A stretch of DNA of 64,000 nt, taken from NCBI GenBank assembly GCA_030447725.1, contig JAUJOQ010000006.1:94639-158638 (forward strand), in the 5' to 3' direction. A program made the position numbers and the translations under genes. The DNA is from Thermoleophilaceae bacterium. GTDB taxonomy: Bacteria; Actinomycetota; Thermoleophilia; Solirubrobacterales; Thermoleophilaceae. The notes beneath the pieces were generated by a model, which did no database searches, was not told the origin of the DNA, and saw only the letters and a list, made by a program, of their open reading frames with translations. Of the stretch, positions 16,796-24,923 are shown in pieces (within the stretch, counting starts at the first letter, position 1; every line of letters starts with the position of its first letter).

Positions 16796-17662
16796 TCAGG
16801 GCACGTCCCGCCGGCGGTCCAGGAGGGCGGTCGCGCCGCGGGCGAGCGCGACCGCGACGCACGCGCTCACCGCCGCCAGCGCCCCCGACTCCGGCAGGCT
16901 CCAATCGATCGCCTGCCCGAACGCCACCCCGAGCACGAGCGACGACACCGCGGTGCCCGGATATAACGAGTCGGTCTCGAGGTACAGCCAGCAGAGGACG
17001 AGCCCGGCCGCGAAGCCGATCGGCACTAGCGCGGCCGCCGCTTCCCCGCCCCCGGCGGCGTAGGCGAGCGGGCCGGCGCTCAGCAGCGCGCAGACCGGCA
17101 GCGCCACCCACGGCCCGCGCCAGTGGGCGAGAGCGGGCAGGGCAAAGCCCCGCAGCACGATCTCGGCAGCCACCGCCGCGACCACCACGCGCCCGAGCGC
17201 GCTTGCGGCCACGCCAAGCGAGAGGTCCACCCGGCCGCTGTCGGGCCCCGCGCCAAGACCGCGCGACAGCGGAGTGGTGTCGCCGAGCTCCTCGGGCACC
17301 CCGAAGGCCGTGGAGAGGTCCACCACCTGCGCCCAGAAGTAGGCGAAGGCCGCCAGCACGGCCACGCAGAGCGCCCCCCAGGCGAAGGCGCCGCCCGGCG
17401 GGGCCGCGCGCAGCCCGAGGTGGTGAGCCCGAAGCGGCTCCGCGGTGTGCGACCCCAGCAAGGCGACGGCGCCCAGCAGACCGGCGCAAAGGCCCAGCGA
17501 CGCCGCGAGTGCGCCGGCAGGGCTGAGGTCGCCGCCGCCGGCCGCCGCGAACGGTAGGACGAGCAGCGCGGCCAGGATCGTGCCCGCGATCCAGCCGAGA
17601 ACCAGCGCGGCCGGCACGGTCCACCCCGGCCAGTCGGGTACCTCGGGGTCCGCGACCCTCAT
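16796..17662 (-). CDS. CPBP-like multi-helix membrane protein
   Basis: A 288-residue integral membrane protein with about eight hydrophobic segments, starting at ATG 17662 that overlaps the stop of the upstream gene. The block AAVAAEIVLRGFALPALAHW resembles the EExxxR motif of CPBP/Abi intramembrane proteases, but the pair of glutamates is reduced to A-E and the second His motif is not obvious. Catalytic activity is therefore doubtful. It sits after a PsbP-like protein and the 471-residue Flp-leader protein. Confidence 0.6.
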   Translation of the reverse strand: MRVADPEVPDWPGWTVPAALVLGWIAGTILAALLVLPFAAAGGGDLSPAGALAASLGLCAGLLGAVALLGSHTAEPLRAHHLGLRAAPPGGAFAWGALCVAVLAAFAYFWAQVVDLSTAFGVPEELGDTTPLSRGLGAGPDSGRVDLSLGVAASALGRVVVAAVAAEIVLRGFALPALAHWRGPWVALPVCALLSAGPLAYAAGGGEAAAALVPIGFAAGLVLCWLYLETDSLYPGTAVSSLVLGVAFGQAIDWSLPESGALAAVSACVAVALARGATALLDRRRDVP

Positions 17663-18270
17663 TCGTGCAGCCGCAAGGACTCGACGATTTGGCCGGGGTC
17701 GACGCCGGTGCTCTGCGGCGCGCCCACCCCGAAGCTGACGAACACGTTCCCGGACTTCGCGAACAGGGCGACCAGCCGGGCCGGCTCCGTCCCTCCGCCG
17801 CCGGTCTGCGTGTCGTAGCGGAACTCCACCAGCCGCGCCTCCTCCGCGCCCGGCAGGTCCACCTCGCGCTCCTGCGCGATCTCGGTGTCGTTGCCGCCGC
17901 TCAGGCGGGTGACCTGCTTGTTGGTCTCGAAGGTGGCCTCGAAGCTCGCGTCGGAGTCGGGCAGGACGCGGGCCTGGATGAAGGGGCGCGTGTCCTGGTC
18001 CGAGGCCTCCCCGGCCGCCTCGAAGGTGGTGGCCGAGCGGTCGCTGCCCTGCTCGACCTCGCCCCAATCGCGTGGGTAGGCAAAGCTCAGCTCCTGCCCG
18101 CCCGCGGAGGTGCGGAAGGTGGTGAACCCCGTGGGCAGCTGCGGGTCGCCGGCGAAGGCGCCGTCGTCGCCGGAGCGCGAGAGGACGAGCCCGGCCACCA
18201 CGAGCACGACGACGATCACGACGACCGCCACCACCATCCTTGGCGGTGGGAGGCGCCGGCTAGCCGTCAC
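17659..18270 (-). CDS. PsbP/DcrB-like membrane-anchored protein, copy 2
   Basis: A 203-residue protein with GTG start at 18270, an N-terminal membrane anchor (VVAVVVIVVVLVVAGLVLS) and an extracytoplasmic domain with LSFAYPRDWGEVEQGSDRSA, FEATFETNKQVTRLSGGN and a C-terminal VDPGQIVESLRL. This is the same layout as the lipoproteins at 14271-14837 and 35111-35857. It overlaps both neighbours (start inside the upstream stop region, stop over the CPBP-like ATG). Confidence 0.7.
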   Translation of the reverse strand: MTASRRLPPPRMVVAVVVIVVVLVVAGLVLSRSGDDGAFAGDPQLPTGFTTFRTSAGGQELSFAYPRDWGEVEQGSDRSATTFEAAGEASDQDTRPFIQARVLPDSDASFEATFETNKQVTRLSGGNDTEIAQEREVDLPGAEEARLVEFRYDTQTGGGGTEPARLVALFAKSGNVFVSFGVGAPQSTGVDPGQIVESLRLHE

Positions 18271-19675
18271 AGTCGACCTCCTCGAAGTTCGTCGACCCGG
18301 ACGGCTTGCGGTACAGCGAGCGGAGCGTGTTCACCTGCTCGGTGTCCTCCGTGCTCAGGCTCGCGACGACGAGGTTGGTGTCGGTGGTGTCCTCACTCTG
18401 CTCGGAATCGTAGATCCCGTACTGCACGTCGGCGCCCTCGGCGAGCTGTGGCACCAGGTTGGTTGCGCCTTCGAGCTTGTCGAGCGGGTTGACGCTCAGC
18501 AGATCCAGAACCGGCTGGAGGTTCTCCTCGTCGGTCAGGTCCAACTCGCCGGTGAACTCCACGGTCCGGCCGCTGGTCTCGTCGCTGTCGATGGCCAGCT
18601 CGCGCAGGTCGTCTTCGGTGAGGCCGAGGTCGGTCTGGCCGAGGTCGGTCTGGCCGAGGTCGGTCTGGCCGAGCTCGTTTCGGCCGGTCACAGTGCCCAC
18701 GCCATTCACCCGCAGGGTGATCGGACGGCCGTTCTCGTCGAGCACCAGCGTCGCCACCAGCTCGCCGCTGGCGCCCACGTTGGCCTCGCCGAGGATCGAG
18801 CTCTTGAGCTCTGCGCCCGCCTGTCCCTCGATCCGGTAGTAGAGCTCAGTCTCACCGGCGCGGTCGCCGCCGGTGAAGTGGCGCCCGCCGACGGCAGCCT
18901 GGAGGTCGGCCCCCGCGCCGGCCTCGTCGGGGCCCCTGTCGGACGAGGCACCGGCGGACAGATCGAGGCCGCCCTCGGCTCCGACGTACTCGGAGTCGGG
19001 CTCGGGCAGGTCGGCGTCGCCGAACGCCCGGTCGAAGAGAAGCCCGTCCACGTCGGGCAGATCGACCGGGGAGACCGAGTTGAAGAGATCCGTGGGCGCG
19101 TCCAGCGCGTTCTCGACCCCCCGCAGCGAGCCCTCGATCCCGTCGGAGTTCGCGAGCGCCTCGTCGATGTCCTCGGTCTGGTCGGGATCACTGGTCTCGT
19201 AGATGTCCGCATTCTCGAGCACGCCCGCTGCCGCGAGGCGGGCGGTGAGGCTGCCGCCGACCCCGAGGATGCCCGCGCCGGCGCCCTTTTCGCCCAGAGC
19301 GACCTCCAGGGCGGCCTTGTCGATCACCGTGTAGCGGGCCGTGCCGTCGTCGAACTCCTCCTTGATCACCACCCGCTCGCCCGACCCCTCGCCGCTGAAG
19401 AGCTTCACCGACACGCCCACGCTGAGCTTGTCGGTGGAGGTGGTGGTGCGCACCGGGCAGGTGAAGGCCCCGGGCCCGGAGTCGTCGCAGTCGCCGCCGG
19501 CGATCCGGCACAGGGTGACCTCGATCTTCTCGGTGATGTCGCGCCCGACGCCCGAGAGCAGGACCGCCGCGAGGATGGCGGCGACGATGAGAATCACCCC
19601 CATGTACTCGGTGCTGGTCTGCCCGCGCTGATCTGCGCGGATGCGCCGGAGGAGGCTGGCCGCTCGCATGGTCAT
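18260..19675 (-). CDS. 471-residue extracytoplasmic protein with an Flp prepilin leader
   Basis: Residues 1-45 are an Flp-type prepilin segment: Gly18 then QTSTEYMGVILIVAAILAAV, with a Cys pair (LCRIAGGDC) directly after it. The rest is acidic, Gly/Asp-rich and extended, with beta-type patterns (GELVATLVLDENGRPITLRV). Around residues 338-352 GQTDL is repeated three times by an exact 15-base DNA repeat. No toxin, protease or Ca-binding repeat is recognised. It lies directly after pilin copy 1, separated by a strong GC hairpin. It is a candidate pilus-associated adhesin or scaffold. A fragment of a relative is at 14825-15020. Confidence 0.8.
   Translation of the reverse strand: MTMRAASLLRRIRADQRGQTSTEYMGVILIVAAILAAVLLSGVGRDITEKIEVTLCRIAGGDCDDSGPGAFTCPVRTTTSTDKLSVGVSVKLFSGEGSGERVVIKEEFDDGTARYTVIDKAALEVALGEKGAGAGILGVGGSLTARLAAAGVLENADIYETSDPDQTEDIDEALANSDGIEGSLRGVENALDAPTDLFNSVSPVDLPDVDGLLFDRAFGDADLPEPDSEYVGAEGGLDLSAGASSDRGPDEAGAGADLQAAVGGRHFTGGDRAGETELYYRIEGQAGAELKSSILGEANVGASGELVATLVLDENGRPITLRVNGVGTVTGRNELGQTDLGQTDLGQTDLGLTEDDLRELAIDSDETSGRTVEFTGELDLTDEENLQPVLDLLSVNPLDKLEGATNLVPQLAEGADVQYGIYDSEQSEDTTDTNLVVASLSTEDTEQVNTLRSLYRKPSGSTNFEEVDCDG
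18626..18670. repeat. Three exact 15-base tandem repeats inside a coding region
   Basis: The unit GAGGTCGGTCTGGCC occurs three times without interruption (18626-18640, 18641-18655, 18656-18670). It encodes GQTDL on the minus strand and keeps the frame. The exact identity suggests recent slippage expansion and possible length variation between strains. Confidence 0.95.
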
Positions 19676-19684
19676 GACTCCCTG

Positions 19685-19720
19685 CCGCGGCGGCCGGGCT
19701 CGCCGGCCCGGCCGCCGCGG
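19685..19720. terminator. GC-rich hairpin after pilin copy 1
   Basis: A 14-base perfect stem (19685-19698 with 19707-19720, arm CCGCGGCGGCCGGG) with an 8-base loop lies between the pilin stop at 19744 and the next start at 19675, read on the minus strand. There is no U tract. It may be an attenuator or a 3'-end stabiliser letting the pilin be made in excess over the downstream genes. Confidence 0.6.
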
Positions 19721-19743
19721 CGTGGTGCGGGTTGGGTTGGCTA

Positions 19744-19965
19744 TCAGCCGCCGGCCTCGTTGAAGACCTTTTGGACGGCGTCCTCGATCAGGCCGGTGAT
19801 CTTCGTGCCGATGCCGCTGCCGACGACGGCGGCGAGGATCGCGGCGATCACGACGATTACGCCCATGTACTCGGCGGCGGTCTGGCCAGATTCGTCGCGC
19901 AGGCGCTGTCCGGTGCGAGTGGCCGCATTGTGAAGCACCGCGGCGATGTAGTCGATGTTGAGCAT
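19744..19965 (-). CDS. flp: Flp-type major pilin, copy 1
   Basis: A 73-residue type IVb pilin: a charged leader of 27 residues ending in Gly27, then QTAAEYMGVIVVIAAILAAV with Glu +5 and Tyr +6, and a short amphipathic tail (ITGLIEDAVQKVFNEAGG). Expected to be cut by a TadV/prepilin peptidase and assembled by the TadABC machine at the window start. It lacks the Cys pair seen in the effector-type Flp-leader proteins. A ribosome site AAGGAGG lies 5 bases upstream. The coding DNA is virtually identical to copy 2 at 25635-25856. Confidence 0.93.
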   Translation of the reverse strand: MLNIDYIAAVLHNAATRTGQRLRDESGQTAAEYMGVIVVIAAILAAVVGSGIGTKITGLIEDAVQKVFNEAGG

Positions 19966-20034
19966 CCTGTCCTCCTTGGGCTGGTGGCTGGCTGCTGTGT
20001 CGAGGGTCAAGCTATGCCCATCGGCGGCGGCGCG

Positions 20035-20099
20035 CCAGAGTCCTGAGACCCAACTTTGGCGGTCCAAACGGTGCATATACGACTGCCCGAAGGTCCCAC
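20035..20099 (-). promoter_or_regulatory. Conserved ~65-base upstream element, copy 2
   Basis: On the minus strand it begins GGGACCTTCGGGCAGTCG, contains TATATGCACCGTTTGGACC and AAAGTTGGGTCT, and ends CTCTGG, about 70 bases before the pilin start. It matches the elements at 12482-12546 and 25925-25989. GACC and GGUC can pair around a loop in this copy, and GGCCC/GGGCC pair at the same place in copy 3, which suggests an RNA structure or a palindromic operator. Confidence 0.65.
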
Positions 20100-20401
20100 G
20101 GGGTCTGGATCTTGCAAGCCTCCCCGCACCCACCGCGTCAAGCTGTTCGACCCGTTCCCGCACCTCCACAGCCGCAACCAGGTGACCATCAGCCGGCGGG
20201 CCAGGGGATTGTGACGTGGCAGTGGCCGACCGCCGCCCTTATCGGCGGGTTCGGACTCGGAACGAGGGCCGAGATGGGCTGGTGGCGCTACCGGGGCCTG
20301 ACGAGCTCATCGCGTCAGCAGGGCTGTGACAGTTGTGTCGGGTTGATCTCGGTCACCAGCAGCCCCCATCTCCTATGGAGATGTCGTATCGCGTGACTTG
20401 A
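20100..20401. other. Gene-free stretch
   Basis: About 300 bases between the upstream element of pilin copy 1 and the next gene. I see no convincing reading frame, RNA gene or repeat. The last ~20 bases before 20401 resemble the bases just before 25408, part of the duplication described for the 20402-20845 gene. Confidence 0.5.
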
Positions 20402-20845
20402 TCACTCGTCGAGTCCGCGCACGTATTCACGCCCCGAGCCGTAAGCCTCGGCCAGCTCGTCCACAGTTGCGCGTTCACTGAGGAGACGGTCGAGCTGGGG
20501 GTCCCAGACCACGAATCCGGCCGTCTCGCGGATAGCGCGCGCGCACTCCAGCGCAACCGCCAGTACCTCGCGCGCCTCGGCGCCGTCGAACCAGTAGGGG
20601 ATGGAGATCATCGCCTCGTTCGCGTAGACGCTGACCTGGAAGCGGTCTTCGGAGAGCTCGATTGCGTCCTCTGGATAGCCGGCTTCGAGCGAGGCGACCG
20701 TCGCCTGAAGCGCCTTCGCGAGGCGCGTCATCCGGTCGCGCTCTTCGCCGGTTGGGGGGCGGTCCAGGTCGGTCTCCAGCGCCTCGAGGACTTCCTCGGG
20801 GTCGCCTCCGGGGGGAAGGAGAAAGGCTTGGAGGTCATAGCTCAA
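20402..20845 (-). CDS. Conserved hypothetical protein, possibly immunity-like
   Basis: A 147-residue acidic soluble protein starting at TTG 20845 ((M)SYDLQAFLLPPGGDPEEVLE). It has a helix-rich N-terminal part and a strand pair (RFQVSVYANEAMISIPYWF), and ends in ELAEAYGSGREYVRGLDE. I do not recognise the family; MSYDL-type starts occur in several uncharacterised and immunity-like families. A ~95-base remnant of a second copy of its 3' end lies at 25408-25503. Confidence 0.65.
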   Translation of the reverse strand: MSYDLQAFLLPPGGDPEEVLEALETDLDRPPTGEERDRMTRLAKALQATVASLEAGYPEDAIELSEDRFQVSVYANEAMISIPYWFDGAEAREVLAVALECARAIRETAGFVVWDPQLDRLLSERATVDELAEAYGSGREYVRGLDE

Positions 20846-20965
20846 GCCGGGCTCCTCTCGGTCGGTCGGGGCACTCCGGGGGGTGTTCCACAGTTCTCAA
20901 GCATCGCGTCCTTTGCCCTGCGTGGAAGGTGAGGGCTTCTCGATCAAGGTGACCACGCTAGCTGC

Positions 20966-21365
20966 GTGCTCCTGAGGCTCGACGCGTCGGGGTCGATGGC
21001 TGGACCGGCGGGAGCGGAAGGTCGAAGATCGAGGCCGCCCGTGACTCGCCGGCCGGCTTCGTGGCCGGCGCTGCGGCGAGCCTGCGGGCGGGCTTCTCGG
21101 TCTTCCGCCCCAAGGGGCGAACCAGCCCTCGGACAGGCGCGAGTCGTGCGCCGGCGCCGAGGTTCTGCAGCAGGTGAGCGAGGTGCGCCGCGGCGCCTTC
21201 CCGCCACCCTGCGGCGCTCGAGCCAACGGGTTACACACCGATCGCACGGGCGCTGAAGGGCGCTACCGGGGCCTTCGACGGTGGCGAGGAGGGTGCGCGC
21301 AACCGGATAATCCTCGTCACCGACCGGGTCGAGACGGCAGCGCCCTGGAGCAGTAGTTCGACCGC
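20966..21365 (+). pseudogene. Decayed third copy of the VWA-domain gene
   Basis: Pieces of the VWA protein are visible in different frames: LLRLDASGSMAGPAG (MIDAS motif), FVAGAAASLRAGFSVF, then GYTPIARALKGATGAFDGG and GARNRIILVTDRVETAA. The intact relative at 21696 has LMLDSSGSMRG, FTPIARSLALAERAFEGA and NRVILVTDGIETC in the same order. Several indels and many substitutions show real decay here, unlike the single-base breaks elsewhere. Confidence 0.75.
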
Positions 21366-21473
21366 CCGCGCCGGCGGGAGGGCCAGTTGCTCAAGGCTGC
21401 AACTGCGTCACCCTCGCCGGGACCAGGACCGCCGACTGCAGCTCCGGGTTGCCATGGGGTGACGCTTCGTTGT

Positions 21474-21502
21474 CTGGATACCCACCTACCTAGAGGTCCC
21501 AA
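21474..21502 (-). promoter_or_regulatory. Partial match to the conserved upstream element
   Basis: On the minus strand TTGGGACCTCTAGGTAGGTG followed by GGTATCC resembles the first ~28 bases of the element at 25925-25989; the rest is not conserved. It lies between the decayed VWA copy and VWA copy 1, where a pilin gene would be expected by analogy with copy 2. It is probably a remnant. The remaining bases 21366-21695 show nothing else. Confidence 0.4.
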
Positions 21503-21695
21503 AGAACCCGGCCGGTCGGGCCCAGGGGCGCTCTCCCGGGGCGCTGAATCGGGGCTGCAGGCCACGGCTGCGTGGTCTACGCTGGCATTGTCGAGGCTGT
21601 TGGCGCGGGATGTCTCCGAGGGCCACCCGACCCAGCGGATAAAAGGCAGGGTTTGCGGTCACCGGCTAGGTCCCGATCACGGGGTCTTAGGTACG

Positions 21696-23012
21696 ATGCG
21701 CCCGATGAAGCGCCTGTTGGGGATCCTGGCGGTGATCACCGGGCTCGGAGTCGCGATCCTGGTCGCGGTCTTGCTGGTGACCGGCGAGGGGGGCAGCGGC
21801 GGCGATGAGGAGGCGACCGGGCAGGCAGACACCGACACGGGGTCTGCACCGACGCCCGGCTCCGAGCGCCCGCTTGAGGATGCCTGGTATCAGGATCCGG
21901 ATGGAGACTTCATGCCGACCGCGGTCGAGCAGCGCATTGGAAGCGACCCCGAGGCCAATGAGTGCTTCGAGGCCCTCAACTGTCCGGGGGTTTCGGCTAG
22001 GACGGGCTTGCCGGAGGAGCCGAAGGAGTCGAACACCTTGTTGATGTTGGATTCGTCGGGGTCGATGCGGGGTTCCGCGGGCCGCGGTCAGACGAAATTG
22101 ACCGCGGCCAAGGATGCGTTGGGTCGGTTCGTGGCGGGAACGTCCGACCAAGCCAACCTCGGTTTTCTGGTTTTTGGCCATAAGGGGTCTAATCGCCAGG
22201 CGGACAAGCGCGTGTCGTGTCGCGCGCCGGAGCTGCTGGAACCGGTTGGCGAGGTGGATTTCCGCAGCTTCCCGGGTACGTTGCGTCGTTTCGAGCCGAC
22301 TGGCTTCACGCCGATAGCGCGGTCGCTCGCCTTGGCTGAGCGGGCTTTCGAGGGGGCTGAGGGTGCCGATAACCGGGTCATCTTGGTGACCGACGGCATC
22401 GAGACCTGCGGGGGGAATCCGGTTGCTCGCGCGCGGGCGCTCAAGCAGGCCGGGATCGAGGTGACCGTCGATGTCGTGGGCTTCGACATCGCCAAGGCCG
22501 GCGACCGGGAGAAGCTCCAGCGGATCGCCAAGGCGACCGGCGGCACCTACACCGATGCGCAGACCGGCAGCGCGCTGCAGGACTACTTCGAAAATCAGAC
22601 AGCCCGGGTGGGCCAGCTGATCTCGGCGGCAGCATGCCTGAGGGGCAAGGATGCCACGGTAGGAGCCTGCAGCAAGAGCGCCGTCATCGACGCAGTGGCT
22701 GAAATGAACGAACTGGCCGACGAGGCGTCTCAAGCGGGCGATGACGAGCGCGCGGAGGAGCTGGACCGGCTGAGCGATGAGATGGACGAGGCTGATTCGC
22801 GCTTCAGGGCTGAGCGCACCGAGCGAATCGATGGCATCCGGCGCCGGCTGTCGCGCGAGCAAGAGAAGATCCAGCGCCGGTTACGTAATCGCTACGGGGC
22901 GGTGCCCGGCGCCTCCTTCGCCGGCGTGCCAGGGCTGTGTCCGGCTTCCCCGTTCGTGCGTACGCGGGTGCTGCTCCCGCGGGAAGCGCTGCTGCTCGCG
23001 CAGCGGTCCTGA
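21696..23012 (+). CDS. Membrane-anchored VWA-domain protein with a Ca-binding-type motif, copy 1
   Basis: A 438-residue protein. A signal anchor (LLGILAVITGLGVAILVAVL) is followed by a Gly/Asp/Thr-rich linker, then DPDGDFMPTAVEQRIGSDP, similar to a TSP3/EF-hand-like loop. The von Willebrand A domain starts around residue 119 with the MIDAS motif DSSGSM, the conserved Thr in FTPIARSLA and VTDGIETC. An acidic helical region (DEASQAGDDERAEELDRLSD) and a C-terminal SPFVRTRVLLPREALLLA follow. It is predicted to face the cell exterior and bind a ligand through a divalent metal. I chose ATG 21696; ATG 21705 is also possible. Two relatives lie on either side. Confidence 0.85.
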   Translation: MRPMKRLLGILAVITGLGVAILVAVLLVTGEGGSGGDEEATGQADTDTGSAPTPGSERPLEDAWYQDPDGDFMPTAVEQRIGSDPEANECFEALNCPGVSARTGLPEEPKESNTLLMLDSSGSMRGSAGRGQTKLTAAKDALGRFVAGTSDQANLGFLVFGHKGSNRQADKRVSCRAPELLEPVGEVDFRSFPGTLRRFEPTGFTPIARSLALAERAFEGAEGADNRVILVTDGIETCGGNPVARARALKQAGIEVTVDVVGFDIAKAGDREKLQRIAKATGGTYTDAQTGSALQDYFENQTARVGQLISAAACLRGKDATVGACSKSAVIDAVAEMNELADEASQAGDDERAEELDRLSDEMDEADSRFRAERTERIDGIRRRLSREQEKIQRRLRNRYGAVPGASFAGVPGLCPASPFVRTRVLLPREALLLAQRS

Positions 23013-23047
23013 CCTTCACGCAGCGGTCGGGCGCCGACGGGTCCGGC

Positions 23048-23590
23048 TCAGAGCTTGCCCTCGGCGTCCTCTTCGCGGTGGTGGAGCATCGCGAGCAGCT
23101 TGCCTTCTGGCGCCTTGAGTCCTTTCGCGAGCCGGTGCCCGTACACATCCACCGTCCACTCGAAGTCGGCGTTGTACTTGGGGTTGGGGACTTTGAAGCC
23201 CATGATCACAGGGCGCTGGTAGGACACGTCCGTCTTGCCCCACACGAACAGCCGCCATTCGAGGTGTGGGTGGCGCTCGATGAGCAGGTCGCCCAGCCAC
23301 AGGCCGATGTCCTGGGCGACCGCGTACCAGATCGGTTTCAGCCGCTCGGGCCGGTCGGGGTCGGCCTCGACGTTGGCACGAAACCAGCGATCGAGCGCCT
23401 CCACCGACTCGTCTGAGCCGTCGAGCTCGAACCCCCCGCTGTGGCGGGCGAGCTCGGCCAGCTGGCGCTTGCGCTCCTGCTTTTCCTCCATCAGCCCGAA
23501 GAAGTGCATTTCGGCCGCGTCGCGATCGACCTCGTGCAGCGGGCCGCGAGCAAACCCCGGACTGAACGCCTCGTAGCCGCCCCAGTCCAC
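23048..23590 (-). CDS. Immunity-type protein for the Flp-leader nuclease toxin
   Basis: A 180-residue soluble acidic protein with GTG start one base after the toxin stop. Features are a helical N-terminal part (FFGLMEEKQERKRQLAELAR) and a later conserved-looking block WYAVAQDIGLWLGDLLIERH then WRLFVWGKTDVSYQRPVIMG. I do not recognise the family name. Position immediately downstream of a toxin-bearing gene on the same strand makes immunity the best inference. Confidence 0.7.
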   Translation of the reverse strand: MDWGGYEAFSPGFARGPLHEVDRDAAEMHFFGLMEEKQERKRQLAELARHSGGFELDGSDESVEALDRWFRANVEADPDRPERLKPIWYAVAQDIGLWLGDLLIERHPHLEWRLFVWGKTDVSYQRPVIMGFKVPNPKYNADFEWTVDVYGHRLAKGLKAPEGKLLAMLHHREEDAEGKL

Positions 23591-23591
23591 C

Positions 23592-24923
23592 TCAGCAATC
23601 CTCCACTATCTCGATGTCGGCCGCCTCGAGAGCCTCTCTCAGCGGCTTGGTCGGCCCGCACTTGCCCGTCGTGGGGCTGCGGCCGAAGCGCCACTCGAGA
23701 TCCTCGATGTCGTCGTTGGCTCGCCGCAGCTCGACGTCCTTGGCGATCTGCTCCTTGACGCTCTTGGAGTTGGCCGTCCGCCCAATCTTGGACTCGATCG
23801 CGCGACCGTCGGGAGTGAGCACGTCGATTCGCCGCGCTCCGCGCCGCGTCTCCCGCGACACCTCGCGTCTCGAGCCCGGGATCGTTCCCGCGATGTCGTC
23901 GGCCGCGCGATCGCCGTTGCGCTTGTTCTCCTGCAGGCGCTGACGGCGCGTGTTGCTCTGTCCCCCGCTGTCGCGTGGCCGGCTGCGAGGCCGCGGTTCC
24001 GGAGCGGTTCGGTTCTTGTCCGCCAGCCGCTTGCGCAATGCGTCGAGGCGTTCGCCCCTGATCTTCGCCGCCTCGTCGATGGACTTGGCCCCGCCGATCC
24101 TCCGCGCCGCGCCCTTACCCTTGCCGATCAGATCGTCGACTATCTTCTTGCCGCCTCCCTTGATCACCGTGCCCCTGCCAAGGGTGAAGGGGTCGTCGAG
24201 GAAGGCGTCAAGGCCCTTCTCGAGCAGATTGCGCTCGTCCTTGCGCGGATCCGAGCCCTCGTCGACCTCGTAGCCGTCGGGCAGGCCGTCGCCATCGGTG
24301 TCGAAGGCGTTCGGGTCGGTCCCGTAGCGCTCCACCTCCTCGGCGTCCGTGAGCCCGTCTCCCGGCGAGCCGCTCTCCCCGTCGCCGTCGGCTTCGGAGG
24401 GGTCGGTCTCGACCGCCGCCTCCTCGCCGTCGCTGAGGCCGTCGTCGTCGGAGTCGGCGTCGCGCGCATCGACCTCGCCGCCTGAGTCGACCTCCTGCGC
24501 GTCGGGAAGTCCGTCGCCGTCTGTGTCCGCGACCCCAGGATCGGTCTTCAAGTCCCGTTCCTGGCCGTCGGGCAGCCCGTCGCCGTCCGAGTCGGCGGTG
24601 TTCGGGTCGGTGCCGAGCTCGCGCTCACCGGCGTTGGAGATCCCGTCTCCGTCGAGGTCGCCCGGATCCTGCGCTTCGGCGTCGGGCGGGTCCGGCGCTT
24701 CGGTGCCGCGGCTGTCCCCCCGGCAGTCGCCGCCGGCGACCGAACAGAGCGCAAGCTCGATCTTGGTGGTGATCGTCGCGCCTACCCCGGTGGCCGCGAC
24801 CGCGGCGAGCAGCGCGGCAACGACGAGGATCACCCCGAGCAGCTCGGCGGCGGTCTGGCCGCGCTCTTCGCGCAGCGAAGCCCGTGAGACCCGCGAGGCC
24901 CACACGCGGGCCAGGGTGCTCAC
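23592..24923 (-). CDS. Flp-leader / TSP3-repeat / PD-(D/E)XK nuclease toxin
   Basis: A 443-residue modular protein. Residues 1-50: Flp prepilin segment with Gly22 then QTAAELLGVILVVAALLAAV, and a Cys pair (LCSVAGGDC). Residues ~75-225: at least six TSP3-like Ca-binding repeats (DLDGDGISNAGERELGTDP and others). A basic, disordered linker follows. The C-terminal ~105 residues carry GRAADDIAG-like helix, REVSRETRRGARRID and the strand pair ending in AIESKIG, the D...E-x-K pattern of restriction-like nuclease toxins. The end contains GKCGPTKPLREALEAAD. GTG start overlaps the upstream lipoprotein stop. The immunity gene is next. Confidence 0.87.
   Translation of the reverse strand: MSTLARVWASRVSRASLREERGQTAAELLGVILVVAALLAAVAATGVGATITTKIELALCSVAGGDCRGDSRGTEAPDPPDAEAQDPGDLDGDGISNAGERELGTDPNTADSDGDGLPDGQERDLKTDPGVADTDGDGLPDAQEVDSGGEVDARDADSDDDGLSDGEEAAVETDPSEADGDGESGSPGDGLTDAEEVERYGTDPNAFDTDGDGLPDGYEVDEGSDPRKDERNLLEKGLDAFLDDPFTLGRGTVIKGGGKKIVDDLIGKGKGAARRIGGAKSIDEAAKIRGERLDALRKRLADKNRTAPEPRPRSRPRDSGGQSNTRRQRLQENKRNGDRAADDIAGTIPGSRREVSRETRRGARRIDVLTPDGRAIESKIGRTANSKSVKEQIAKDVELRRANDDIEDLEWRFGRSPTTGKCGPTKPLREALEAADIEIVEDC

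Noticed and set aside
16796-17662. Active CPBP intramembrane protease
   Set aside because: The paired glutamates of the family motif are not intact (A-E instead of E-E) and the later His motif is not clear, so only a CPBP-like membrane protein is claimed.
20035-20099. Known riboswitch (for example c-di-GMP-I) as explanation of the conserved upstream element
   Set aside because: The conserved core sequences and loops of the c-di-GMP-I class are not present; only the general possibility of a structured leader remains.
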